From Ascarosepion bandense (Eukaryota > Mollusca > Cephalopoda > Sepiida > Sepiidae), in contig JBBBDQ010001610.1 in the NCBI GenBank assembly GCA_037127315.1, forward strand, positions 496,001-560,000: 64,000 nucleotides of DNA, written 5' to 3'. Positions 24,639 to 37,479 of this stretch are shown one piece after another. The position numbers and the translations under genes are program-made. The notes below the pieces were generated by a model that was not told the DNA's origin, did no database searches, and saw nothing but the letters and a program-made list of their open reading frames with translations. How positions within the stretch are numbered: the stretch's first letter is position 1; every line of letters starts with the position of its first letter.

Positions 24639-27370
24639 TTAATATCGTCCTAACATCTCTAGCGTCACATAGACAAAGGTCTCCTTAGTTTTTTGGCTGT
24701 ATTGAACAAGATAATTTTTGTAGATTTCTTCAGCTGGGGTTTCCCCGAATTCTTTCAATGTATTTTTTGTTTCATTCTTTATCATTTCAAGTTCACCCAC
24801 ACTCACTGTTACGATAATTGTTTTCAATGTCTTCATTTTTCTCTATCAATTTCCATGTTTCTATAATGTTTATATTACAATCCGCTCGACAATACATATC
24901 AATCAACAAACAAGATTTTTTGTTGGTTTTTAAAAATAAATCCGGCCTATTTCATTTCTGAAACCGGTGCTGGGTGGTGTTTATACTCGTGTTTTTTTTT
25001 TATATAAATATTTTTGCACATTTTCCAGTTTAAATATTATCCCACTCCATCGCGGTGAGTTTATATTAATTTAGGGCAACTACAGAACACCTGAGAGTAG
25101 ATGGTCTCTTGTTTCCTGGTATTTATCACAGAACCTGCATTTTTTCATCTGTTCAAAAGCATTATGCTGTTTCCTCTGTTAAAAAGCATTATTTGTTTTT
25201 GTGTTCATATTTTTGCTGCAATAAGGTATCTATCACAGAACCTGCATTTTGAATCCACATTATTATGAAACATAAGGTATTATTATGTAAATTAAGGTAT
25301 TTATCACAGAACCTGCATATTGAATCCTAATTATTATATAAAATGTTTGCCTGAATGTTCCTAGTGAAAAGATTTTTGTCTTGCACAGCAAGAATAAAGA
25401 CCTCAGATTCAGATTTTAACCCAGTTACACGTAACCATCGATGGGTTTTAACTTTATGAACATTGAGTTTTAGATATAAGTTCTGGATATTCGCCATGCA
25501 GAGTTTTCTTTTGCCAGCGTTGTTTCATAAGTTCAAAAGCTTTATTCTTGGCTATTTTTTCATATTTTTGTTGCAATAATGTTCGTGGTTTCTGTTCAGA
25601 TTTTTTTTACAGAATCTACTAATTATAAATCTTCTTTGTATTTCTTGCCTTCTTTCAGCATTGAATATTTTTTCCGTCTGTTTTCATGTTGTTTAGCATT
25701 ATCCAGTCCTTTGTTGTTTCTAGTTATGTTAGTAAGCCAATAGTATTTGACTTGTATGACAATTCTAGCTGAATAAGACCTTTTCCTCCTTCTTTACGTG
25801 GGTATGTATATGCGGTCTACGTCAGCCTTTGGATGATGTATCTTATGTTTAGAAAGAAGCTTGGATGGCAAGGTTATTGATGTCCATAAATCTGTTTTGA
25901 GAATTCAATTCAGTTTTTACTATCAGTAGTAGCCCTGTGTAGTACCCATTAAGCTCCTTTTCTTTTCTTTTTTTTTTTTTTTGCGAATTTATTCACCCTC
26001 ATTTAAAAATTTGTAGCTATAAGCTTCGTCTTGCTCTAAGACTTTTATTGTTACAGCATGGTCCAAACCAATTTACCAGGTTTGTTGTAGTGATCCCCGT
26101 AGAATTGCAGCTCTAGTACATTTATTCAGACTGAAATGTTTTCCAATATCTTCACTGAAGCATTTTACAGTTTGCAGAAGTCCTCCTAGCTCATTGTCAT
26201 TCTTACCATACAACTTAAATCACCTATGTAAAATGGCTTATTTTCTTTTGGGCTATTTTATAACCACATTCTTTCTTGTTAAGTTGACTGGTTAATGCTA
26301 TTACTGATAAGCAAAATAATAAGAGAGACACAGAGTCTCCTTGAAATATACACCTGTTGTTTACTTTACCAGATGTATTGGTTGCAATTTCAATGACTAA
26401 AGTAAAGGTTTGTGTTCGATGTCAACATACATTGTTTGATGAAATTGGTGATGACTGGTGATACCTTGTACCTATTTAAAATCTTTAAGTTCCAGTAATA
26501 CACTTTTGAATGCCTAAGGATATTCTATCAAAGCAGTACAAAGATTTATCTTTGCATTAAAGCAGATTTTCAAAATCATCATATTAATAAATAATTGGTG
26601 TTTACATCTGTAACAGCTATGTTTGCACTCTATTTGTTGAAGCTGTAGTATGTCATTTCTTTCCAATAATAAATGTATTTGTTTTGTTTGAACAGATGTT
26701 AATAGTTTGTATGTTGTTGGAAGGCATGTAACTGGTCTCTAGATTTCAGGATTATTTGTGTCACTAATCCTGCATTGAGTAAAATACTTCCTTTGGTCAT
26801 CCATGCAGGAATTTTAGTGGAATTGTTAATCATTTCTTGAAGATTTTGGCTAGAGTTCTATATGCTGAATTTAAATAATATAGCCAAAACTTAGGAATTT
26901 TATTTATTCCTGAACATGTTCAATTGTGTGGTTTTTCAATTTGCATTTAAAATCCTCTACTCTGATTCCAGCTCATGTCTCTTCTGATTTAATTTTCATT
27001 CATTCAATCACTTGCGCAATCCAGTCTGCGTCTTTGTTAGGTTTTTAGGGAAAACCCATATTGTTTTCGTAGAACTGTATAACATCTTCCATTTCTGTGG
27101 AGTGACGGTCATTTCAATTCTTGTCTTACCTCTTTCCCTGTTAAATTACTTACATCGGTTTGAAAAATCTTGTTTTGTCTGTAGAGTCTTGATCTTTTCT
27201 CATAGACTTTAGTTCTACTGTCTGATTTATTTTTCCTTAGTTGATAGGATTAGTGAATCCTGAATTTATTGTATTGCCAATATTACTGAGCATTTCGAAG
27301 ACTGACGAATCTGTTAAAGAGTTTCTTTTGCGTACATATCTTAAAGCAACTACCGGAGAAATATCTGTTA
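24639..27370 (-). pseudogene. R2-like LINE remnant, minus strand, in the left arm
   Basis: The C-terminal piece is open for 65 codons (24836-24639: KTIIVTVSVGELEMIKN ... YKNYLVQYSQ). Further upstream on the minus strand come the DHLIS, WLRV, KADVDRIY and YIDD-region segments in the expected order to about 27000. Many stops and frameshifts interrupt it. It mirrors 51500-54150. Confidence 0.6.
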
Positions 27371-27811
27371 GGAATTTACGCTAGATTTTTAGTTGATTGA
27401 AGTTAACACAACTTAAGGAGGTACATCTACTCATTTTCGAAAACCAACTTTTAATTTGAACTTTTAGAAAGAAAAAAGATTCTTGAAACTTTTGTTTTAG
27501 ATTTTATTGAAAGGTAAATGATTCAATTTTCTATTTCCAGTAAGTGAAATATTTTTTAAAATATTATTGATTAGAATCTAAAGGTTTGCAATGTTTTTAA
27601 ATTTTTCAGTTTTTCTCCCATTTATGTTCGATTGTAGCATATGAAAAAAAATATCAATTCTTGGTTTTAAAACTTTCAAAAGTAGAATATAAATCTGTAA
27701 CATATAATTTTTAGAAAGTTAGCAAATTTAATGTTCAATAATTCAGATTTACACAAGTATCACTTTTTTATAGCATAAGATTGAGAATAAAATTATTTCT
27801 TATAGACAGTG

Positions 27812-28625
27812 TTGTACCCTGCCTGCTTGTGATCTTATGGCATCGGGGAGAACATTGATGTAGATTAGAAAGAGCGTAGGACCTAGGATAGAGCCTTGGG
27901 GGTCACCCGCGTTTGTAGGGTAGTTCTGGGAGACATGTCCGTTTAAAACCACCTTCAGTGTGCGGTTGGAGTAGTAATGACGTAGAGTCACAGTTTCCGT
28001 AGAAGGCCGGCATGCCATACTCTGTCGAATGCTTTAGCGATATCCAAGGCGACAGTTCGGGCTTCACCATTCTTGTCGAGAGCCTGGTATATATACTCGG
28101 TGAGGGTCGTTAGCATATCAGCAGTAGAACTGGTGAAGCGAAAGCCATACTCTTTGTACGATAGGAGCTTGTGGGCCGTGAGATGCTGAACGACCTCGGC
28201 ATTGATAATGCCGAAGATCGGAAGAAGGTTGATAGGGCTGTAATTTGTGGCGTCCGAGGGTTCACCAGTGTTCTTGAATATTGGAACCACAGAAGAAGTC
28301 TTCTAACAGGCAGGAAAGCAAGAGGAAGATAGGCAGAGTTTGTAGAGCTTAGAAATGACAATGGAGAGTTCAGAGGCACATTTCTTCAAGACTATGATTG
28401 GGATTCCGTCCCCACCACCCGCTCTGTGAGGGTCGAGTTTTGATATTATGTAAGAAACCAGCGAGGGCGTGAAGTGGACGTCATTCAAGTGGGTCTCAAT
28501 TCTAGATGGGAAATCTGGTTCTGGACTCCAGACGAATTGGTCGAGAATCTAGGACAAAGCATTCAGCCTTGTCCGGTGAGGACCTCGAACACGTTGATTA
28601 GTGGGGATATTGAGGAATAGCATTT
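27812..28625 (-). pseudogene. CR1/Jockey-type LINE fragment, minus strand
   Basis: Reverse-transcriptase fragment of the same family as the LINE at 56809-60833. It has PHRAGGGDGIPIIVLKKCA, PISLLPIF-type NYSPINLLPIF, a YGFRFTSSTADML segment, ALDIAKAFDRVWHAGLL and a PQGSILGPTLFLIYIN segment. Five residues are lost in frame (KVFEA in the relative) and about 17 residues are deleted after LLRKL. Both ends are truncated and there is no poly(A). It is embedded in module M and mirrored at 50180-50990. Confidence 0.75.
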
Positions 28626-28629
28626 TTTA

Positions 28630-29458
28630 TCAATGGGTGAGCAAAATGGTGGGAAAGATAACTGATTATTTAAACTTTCCAATAAATTTTGCGTTCAACT
28701 AATAAAACCAATTTTGACTATAATCTTTAATTTCGTAAAACCAGGAATGTGTTTTTACAGAGGAGTGATGGGAATACTATAGATATTCCTTTGTTTTAAT
28801 AAAAATGAAAATGAAGACGATATTTATACTTAATATCAGTTAGAGATTGAATTTAGATATTAGAAAAAAGGATCGAAAAATTGGCGGTAAATTTATTGAA
28901 AAGAAATAGGAACAGAAAGAAACAGTGTGAAACAATATTAACGAGATCGTGTAAATAAATGTCGGAAACAGGAGTTGGATAGATATTACAAAGACAAAAG
29001 TTTTAAGCGCTAAAAAAAGATAGGAATGTCGCGGAGAGCCATGATCGTTGATATCTTCAAGAACCACGGTCTGTACAAGGCGTCAAAGCTCAAGGTTTTG
29101 CAACATCTGCCGACGTCAGCATGATCTTTGAATAAAAAGTCTTTGAATAACCTTTGGGAGAAAGGCATTATAATAATGAATACTTAAGAATTTGGCAAAA
29201 ATATGAATCTAAATATGGTGAGAAATGAAAAGTTAATAAAAAAATCTGTCAAACAGCAAAAGATGTAAACAAGTTTCGTTGAAATATCGAATAAGTTGAA
29301 AGATATTTGACGTTTTCTTAGTCTTTCAATAATTAAATCTTCAAACTAACTAAATCAAATACTTCATCATGATATTTTAACAAGTCTAAACGAGAAGACA
29401 TTTTCGAATCTTCTTATCTGAGGATCAAATATATTCATCTACTTAGAATTTTCAAAAC
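28630..29458. other. Non-coding end of the left inverted arm
   Basis: Reversed version of the 3 to 4 kb spacer. The minus-strand frame at 29067-28840 corresponds to the plus-strand frame at 3596-3829 and looks like chance conservation of repeats. Confidence 0.5.
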
Positions 29459-29739
29459 GAATCTTTTCGTGCCAATTTATTTATTTCTGCTTAAACATTG
29501 ACTAGCCAGAAGCCTTTGTCATTTATTAAGATTTATTTTACCAAAGGACTTTTAAGTATTTCCTATTTATTATTAAATCGGATATTTTTCAATGTTTCTA
29601 TGTCAATACGTTATTAATCTTTAATGAATTGGACTTTACTATAGCACAGTAAAGAACTTTTGTTTTGAAAATTCCAAATAGAATTATATATTTGGTCCTG
29701 AGGTGAGAAGAATCGAAAACGTCTTTAGACTTGTCAAAA

Positions 29740-30240
29740 TAGGTTATTCAAAGTCTTTTCATTCAACGATCATGCTGACGTTGGTAGGTGATGCAAAACC
29801 TTGACGTTTGACTCATTGTACAGACCGTTTTTTTGCGAGTGGTAATTTTTTTGCGAGTGGTAATTTCTGTGTGTCCCTGAAAAGGTCATGTGTTTCACGG
29901 TTTCTTACCGGAAATAATTTTGACAATTTTATAATTTCCAGTCGCCATATCTTTCCCCACAACTGTCGAGCTGTCATCAATATGTCAAATACAAGGGAAT
30001 GGCCAGAATGTACAACATTGTATATAAAGAATAGTTCTATTCTCAATTTTATGCTAAAAAGAAGTTATACTTGTGTAAATCTGTTTATTTCAACATTAAA
30101 TTTGCTAAGATTATGTTACAGTTTCAAGAAACATTTTTATTTCTAAAAGTTCAATGTAGAAGTTGGTTTTCGATAATGAGTATATGTACCTGCTTAAGTT
30201 GTGTTAACTTCTATCAACTAAAAATCTAGCTTAAATTCGT
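29740..30240. repeat. Shortened module M (copy 3)
   Basis: It carries a small tandem duplication (TTTTTTGCGAGTGGTAATT twice, near 29826-29866) and lacks the sequence between about 3590 and 4345 of copy 1. The same rearranged form is at 63110-63850, so those two share an origin. Confidence 0.6.
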
Positions 30241-30369
30241 AACAGATATTTCTCCGGTAGTTGCTTTAAGATTTGTACGCAAAAGAAACTCTTTAACAGA
30301 TTCGTCAGTCATCGAAAAGTTCAGTAATGTTTCAAACGCAATAAATTCCGGAATCACTATTCCTATCAA

Positions 30370-31690
30370 CTAAGGAAAGAATATATCAGACAATAGAACT
30401 GAAGGCTGAAAGTATAAGACTCTACATAGAAGATTTAGGTTGTATGCTAAGAATGAAAAAGAGCTAGAAGGTATTCTGCAAACTGAAAAATTCTACAACT
30501 GATATTAAAAACTGAATTGAATTCTCAAAACAGATTTATGGACATCAATATCCTTGCTATCCATGTGGTCCAATACATCCTTAAAATCTTGCCCTGGACT
30601 CGAAACGATATCAGACGAAAAGATTCTAAGACAAGAAAGCATCTTCCTAACATAAGATACATCATCCAAAGGCTGACATAGACCGCATATACATACCCAC
30701 GTAAAGAAGGAGGAAAAGGGCTTATTCAGATAGAATTGTCATACAAGTCAACAACTATTGGCTTACTAACATAACTAGAAACAACAAAGGACTTGATAAT
30801 GCTAAAAAACATGAAAACAGAAAGAAACAATATTCAATGATGAAAGAAGGCATTAAATAAAAAGAAGATTTATATTTAGTAGATTCTATAAAATAATCTG
30901 AACAGAAACCATGAACATTACTGCAGCAAAAATATGAAAAAAAAAAGCCAAGGGTGAAGCCCTTGACCTTATGAAACAACGCTGGCAAGAGAAACCTCTG
31001 CATGGCGAATATCCAGAACTTATATCTAAAACCCAATGTTCATAAATTTAATACCCATCGATGGTTACGCGTATCTGGATTAAAATCTGAATTTGAAGTC
31101 TTTATTCTTGCTGCGCAAGACCAAAGAGTTCTCAATAGGAACATTTAGGCAAATATTTTACATATTAATGTGGATTCAATATGCAGGTTCCGTGATAAAT
31201 ACCATGAAACAGTAGACCATCTAATCTCAGGATGTTCTGTCCTTGCCATAAATTAATATGAAAATCATCGACATGGGGTAAGATAATATTTACATAGGAC
31301 AATGTGCAAACACTATGGAAATATATAAACAAACACTGGTATAAACAACACCCAGCACCGGTTACAGAAATGAAATAGCCCTGACGTTATTTTTAAAAAC
31401 CAAAAATAAAACATCTTGCTTATTAATTGATATGGATTGTCGAGCGGATTGTAATATAAAAAATATATAGAAACCTGGAAATTGAAAGAGAAAAATTTAG
31501 AAATTGAAAACAATTATCGTAACAGTGAGTGTGGGTTCACTTGAAATGATAAAAAAAAATGGAACAAAAAACACTTTGAATGTATCCCTGGAAACCCCAG
31601 CTTAAGAGTTATATAAAAATTGTCTTGCTAAGTACAGCTCACAGACTGAGGAGAACTTTGGCTATGTAACGTTAGGGTGGTTAGAAAGAT
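30370..31690 (+). pseudogene. R2-like LINE remnant, C-terminal half (copy II)
   Basis: Counterpart of 5100-6420, with the same disabling stops and some additional ones. The HHPKAD, SGLKSE, DHLIS, HHPAPVTE and KTIIVTVSVGSLEMIK regions are still readable. Confidence 0.6.
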
Positions 31691-31699
31691 AAAAATATA

Positions 31700-32300
31700 T
31701 GAAAGCCCAGTGAAGTTTTTTTCTTGTATTGAAAAAAAAAATCTCCTACATCAAAATGTCAAGAAGAATATTTGATTTCGATATTTTACAGATATAATTA
31801 TTGAACTATTAACAAGATATAAATATATATTTTTACTTATTCGATATTTCAAAGAAACTTGTTCATATTTATTTGTTGTTTGGCAGATTTTTATATTTAA
31901 CATACATTTCTCACCAAATTATTAATAATCGTTGCCAAATTCTTAATTATCGCTTATTAGATGCCCTCTTTGCAAATATGATTAAAAATAATTGACGATC
32001 ATGCTGACGACGGCATATGATGTAAAAATTGAAATTTGACTCTTTGTATGTGCCGTGATCATTGAAGACGTGAACAAACATGGCTCACCGCAACATTCTT
32101 ATCTTTCATAGCGCTGAACAACGTGTGTCTTTTTAATATCTATCCACCTCCCTGTTCCGACATCACCATCTAGCTGTTGTTATTTCATACTATTTCCCTC
32201 TGTCCCTCTTTCTTTCCGATATATTTACCGCCTAAAATTTTCATCCTTCTTTCTAATTTCTAAATTTCATGGCTTACTGAATTTAAGCATAAATATCATT
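31700..32300. other. AT-rich non-coding spacer
   Basis: Counterpart of 6430-7015. No gene. Confidence 0.5.
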
Positions 32301-32860
32301 TTCATTTTCATTTTTCTTAAGACAAAGGCATATCTATAGTATTCCCAGCACTCCTCTGTAGAAACTTATCCCTGTTGCTTGAATTTATTTGTTTCTTTTA
32401 TGAAAGTTGTCCATCAATCCTTGCCATATAGGAGTATTTATATTACATGGCAGTTCTGCACTCTTTTCTTTGCTTCTAATGAAACAGTCTCCTCTTCTTA
32501 ACACTTTCTTTAGTCTTTGAATGGCTATTTTTTGCCATTCCAATGCGGCTTCAGATTTCTATGTCACATTTCTTCTGTCCATTAAAATAATTTTCAGATA
32601 TTAAATTTCTGTAATTTTTTGATTTTGACAATTTCAATTCGTAGCTCGTATCTTGGTCTTTTTTACTTGATTACAACTGTACATTCTTTCTTCATACAAT
32701 TTGTGATTAGTCCTTTCTTCTCGCTTTCCGTTACTAAATAGTTTTTGGGATACCTGTAGTTTTCTTTTCCTACATGTCATTAAAAGCGTGTTATTAGCGT
32801 AACTTAGGTTCTTAATATCGCGCACACCGATAATAAATTCTGGTAAAAACAAAGTTTTAC
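32300..32860 (-). pseudogene. RTE-like reverse-transcriptase remnant, minus strand
   Basis: The minus-strand frame from 32852 reads GVRDIKNLSYANNTLLMTC, a decayed form of the R-x-I-x-NL-x-YADDT reverse-transcriptase motif (YANN for YADD). A thumb-like stretch with KTKIRATNW follows, then a broken region that resembles a LINE C-terminus. About 420 bp of this are deleted in the first copy. Confidence 0.45.
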
Positions 32861-33046
32861 GTCTGTCTATGACTGTATCAACTTTGATTAAAATAGGCCC
32901 ACACCTTCTGTAAACCGATTTTTTGGTTTATCGATTTTCGATATTTATCAGGGGTACCTCGACATAAAATCTAGCTAAGAACACTCGCAGACGCTTACGT
33001 TTTCATGAAAATCGTTTACGCCGTTTCAGAGTCTATTGGTAATGGA

Positions 33047-34054
33047 CACACACACACACACACAGACATACGCATACACATACACAGACAAAGTTTCATT
33101 TACAAATAAGTTTAGATTAGATAAGATGTTGACACCCCAATCATCTGCATCTCAAAAATAGAAAAGCATTTATACATATCTACTACTAACCGCGCGAATG
33201 TAACCACTCATTTCCGCCTCCACACAGGGTCTTATGATAAGAGAATGTCAAATCTCTAAAGGAAACCAAATCAGCAGAAAATTATTTGCTAGATTTTCCT
33301 ACTAATTGAATCAATCAATTCTTAATTAAAATCGATGTGTAAAATAATGAAACTACTTTAATTGTGACATACGGATTATAAAGGACACTTTCGGTGTATC
33401 TTTTGAAAACGATGTTGATACATTTAAATAGATAACGGACAATTAACTCAGTCAGGTTTAAAACAGCTTCGACAAAGACAAAGAACATATGGCAATAAAC
33501 ATTTCTTATAGTTGTAATTCCACCTACAATAATAATGAAACAAAACCATGAAATAAATTCTTTGTTTTAAAACTGACGTTAGTGGAAATAATTAAGTCAC
33601 CGGTATTTATATAGTTTAATAATTGTTTGATAGATTTTTAATAAATTTCTGTAAACCTAAATCGTAAAATTGAAATTTATTCTGACCCTTTTATGAGTCC
33701 AACTTATTCGCTAAAACGCCTTGTAATAAAAATAATTGGGTTATACTGTTAAATATTTACATGAATGTCTCTCACGTAATCAAAAAGCAAAAAAAAAAAA
33801 TATAATCTACAAGAATTATGTGAGAGGGTACATAAATCTAAATTCAGGAACCTAAATTTCCATCGTATAAATACATTTTATACGTTTCAGTTCGGTGATC
33901 AATGACAGATTTCGGAAATCCATTAAAAAAATGTTTAATGTTTTGTGATTCTTTATAGAATATGACTTAGAAAGAAGGTATTATTTGTCTGCGTTGAATT
34001 AAGTTTTTTATCACATCTAACTTATATCTTTGGGTTAATGAGAATGATGTCAAC

Positions 34055-34101
<47 letters not shown>

Positions 34102-34206
34102 GAATTTTATTATTATTTTTTATTTATATAGAATTTTATTATTAATATTAAATTCTAATGTAAATTTGAGGACTGAGTGACTTTCAATTTTGTCATTTAT
34201 GTATCT

Positions 34207-34249
<43 letters not shown>

Positions 34250-34489
34250 GTTTTATTAGTGTCATTAAATATTTTATTTTTTAATGTGCCATATAACAAT
34301 TAGAAAAGAGGGGTTCTAAAGGAGATCCCATCGCAATACCATCTATTTGAGCATAAATATTGCATAGGGATCATGAAAGTATGCTTGAGTGGTGCATGCT
34401 AATAATATTATATTTTTTTAAATAGTGGGTTTAATATTGATTGGTGGGAGAGTAGTATGATTGTATACATCACGGAGAATGATGTCAAC

Positions 34490-34527
<38 letters not shown>

Positions 34528-35200
34528 TTCTCTCTCATCGTATTATGGAAGAATGCAGTATTTGAGAGCAATTCTTCAACAATTTCCTGTAATTTTGTCT
34601 TTTTGCTATATCTCCTAATGTTGGTTCTGCCCGCCAGGTGCACAAGCTTTTTAGGTAGATTATTTGCTACTTCTCACTATCATTCGTACCTTGAACATAT
34701 CCTGTGAATGTCAAGTCTCCATGTCTTTGTGGTGAGTACAAAATTAAAATAACCTTCTTTGCTTCGCCGTTTGCAAATTTCCCAAGCAAGTGTGAAAATA
34801 TTTATTAAACAATGGAAGGAGAGAGATTTTGTGAAAACAGCAAATTAAATTTCAATGCACTGTTTCATGTTTCTTCCTGTCCATAAATGAATTTGCGTTG
34901 AAAGCTAACCATGTGATCCGAGTTGCTTATTTGTACACATTTTCCGGGCGATGCAAGCAGATGAACATTGGAGTAGAGAACAGTCAATCCAGCATAATGT
35001 AACAGAGTTTGTTAACCGCTGACCGGGCACAACTGCCCAAGCGGCCCGTATTTACACCCCCTCAAGTTCTTACTCGTGCTGCTTTCTTTATTTCTCCTTC
35101 TCCTTCACAAAGATAGAAAGGGGCGTAAGACAATGATGTGTCTTTTCGCCGGATTTATTCAGCTTGTGCAGAGTGACTATACAGAGAACCATAGATATTA
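33047..35200. other. AT-rich spacer with CA and TA microsatellites
   Basis: (CA)n at about 33047-33090 and pure TA tracts at about 34057-34098, 34211-34246 and 34494-34521. No gene. Counterpart of 7433-9600 with one extra TA tract and a local rearrangement at 34040-34140. Confidence 0.6.
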
Positions 35201-35219
35201 ATCCAGGATATATCATCGA

Positions 35220-35635
35220 GGCCACAATTTTAAGAACATACTGTACCCAGATGATATAATGCAGATAGCGGACACTGAATAGAATCTACAAAACCTCCTG
35301 CAGAGGGTAGCTCATGAGAGTGACAAGAAAGGACTACAATTAAACTGCAAGAAAACCGAATGCATGGTCATCAGCAACAAAGCAGCCCCAAATGGCAAAT
35401 ACAGGTGGGGGATACAAAAATCGAGCTGGTACAAAAATTGAAACACCTGGAAAGCGCTGTAACAGAAGATAGAAAGTGTGACACTGAGATCCGAAGTCGA
35501 ATTGGCATATCGAAATACTCGATCCAGAAGTTGAGTAAAGTATTAAGACACAGGATAATGAATCTGCGTACACAGTTTAATACTATATGTGTTAATACTG
35601 TAGTTAATTTACATAGTGAAGCAAGCTGTTCATGA
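35220..35635 (+). pseudogene. RTE-like reverse-transcriptase fragment (copy II)
   Basis: Counterpart of 9620-10050. The YPDD-like box and KKGLQLNCKKTECMVISNK remain readable, and more stops have accumulated at the left. The frame at 35360-35635 keeps VGDTKIELVQKLKHLESAVTE and DTEIRSRIGIS. Confidence 0.6.
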
Positions 35636-36099
35636 AAACCCAGCCCATCTCCATCTGGTTGTGATCAAAGCATTAATGCCATAGTAAATGATGTAATAGT
35701 TACAGATGTCCACCGTGATGCATTTATAGTCACTGTAGACATAGAAAGAAAAAGACATTGACACATTTCTCTGCTGCTTTCTATGTCTTGTTTCTCTGGT
35801 GTGCTGAAGTGACCACCGCCATTCGCCACGTTGTAAATTTTTGAACCAAAGAGCGGTGTCCAGACCCTTCAGGACTGTCCGATGATGTAAGATGAAGTGG
35901 CTGGTGTCTACGCTAAAAAAAAATCACTATTCGTGCACAAAAGGGTTCCGGCCACAACCACTAGCATGTTAAAAAAATAAAAATAAATAAAAATAAGGAA
36001 CACTTCGAGTTCCTGTACAAAGAGTTCTTCAAAACTTTTATGTGAATACTTAAGAATTTAAAGGAATTCTAGTGTTTTAACGAGATTCAATCGTTGGGC

Positions 36100-36812
36100 T
36101 TGAGAGAGAGAGAGAGAGAGAGAGAGAGGAGTCTCCACTGTTCTAAGGGAGCTACTTTTGGAATTCTTTGCCTATTCACAATACATAGCAGTTTCTATTC
36201 TCGGCTTTGTTTATAGAGTTAGAATCTTACGGACGTTATCTGTTTCTTAGTCGGATCGGATTCCTGGGTAGCTGATAACCACAGAGCTAATTCACCCAAC
36301 CATTTTCGCGGCGTTCTGTCGATCTCTCGTTTTTGTTCGATCTCAATCGGCCTGCGCCCAACTCTGCTGGTCTGCTGCGTGCAGACCGCTTTTATAGCGC
36401 GGGGTGGTACTAAACAATGTTTAGGAGCCGCCCACTAATTTTAATATGGAAATCGCTCTGTCCATCATTGACGTTCGCCTAATCTCCGGATCTCCGCGGG
36501 AGACGATTTCTCAAGTGATACTAAAAATGAATTTGGAGTTCCCCGTAGTATTTTCACAGACAACTCCGATTTAAGTTTTGTCAAAACCACTCAACTCTCC
36601 TGCGGACTTGATGAGCCTGTCCGTTAAGCATTCCGGTACTATTTCACCTCATCAATAAATAACGCAACCCCAGAGAAAATTATTAAAACAAAAGAAGAAA
36701 CAAAAATGATCACAGCTGTTTCTCCGGAATTTCTTTTATCCAACTAATAAATACCTTCATCTCAGTCCTTTAGAACTGTTAATTAATCGATTTACCTGGA
36801 GTTGGGGCGACC

Positions 36813-36877
<65 letters not shown>

Positions 36878-36885
36878 GTCTCAAC
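36100..36885 (-). other. GC-richer block with minus-strand TATA (copy II)
   Basis: Same layout as 10525-11352: (GA)n at about 36103-36128, CTATAAAAGCGG on the minus strand near 36394, and a (TGTC)n plus (TC)n tract at about 36815-36885. About 85 bp differ near 36575-36610 relative to the first copy. Confidence 0.4.
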
Positions 36886-37479
36886 TCACCTATACATGAT
36901 GAGAAGTTTTTTTTAGATTTTTCAAATTATTTTAAAACTGATTTCATTTGGCTGTCTGCAAATGTTCATTAATTTATTGGTGATAAGTATTTTAGGTTAC
37001 GTAATGTTTTAGGAAAACATGTGACTGAAGAATGATTTTGACACGTAAAATCTTGTTTTTATATAATCAATGTTGTATATACTTTGAATCACTTTTCAAA
37101 TGTGTTAAAATGGATCATGAATAAAATGGAATAAATAAATATACAAATGATTCACTGCTTTGCTTGTGATTAAACGATTATGAAAAAAAGAATAAATACT
37201 ATATTCTAAGTAGCGGAAAAGAAATAATGACTTCAAATGAACTAAAATGCAAGGCTTAGCTTACAATAATTTAAAAGATATACAAGTAGAAAAACTCATT
37301 GTAAAAATAATCGATGATAGAAAAGATCTTACGTTAACTACAAATAGGAAAATATATTTGTAAGGCGCACTATATTTATGTGTAAAATTATTCAAGGAAT
37401 ATTTCTTTATTTGTACTGTTGTTTGGTAACGTATTTAATATTTTGAACGTAAAATAAATAAAGACATATATATTGCACA

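Larger units (their letters stand above)
22881..29458 (-). repeat. Left arm of a large inverted repeat
   Basis: This 6.58-kb stretch is the reverse complement of 49341-55882. Landmarks in reversed order are the AACAATGATTTTT junction motif, TA tract (24098-24118), R2-like remnant, truncated LINE and module M. The junction with the direct copies falls within CTCTTTTTATGAC near 22880 and within TTTTCAAAACGAATC near 29458. Confidence 0.8.
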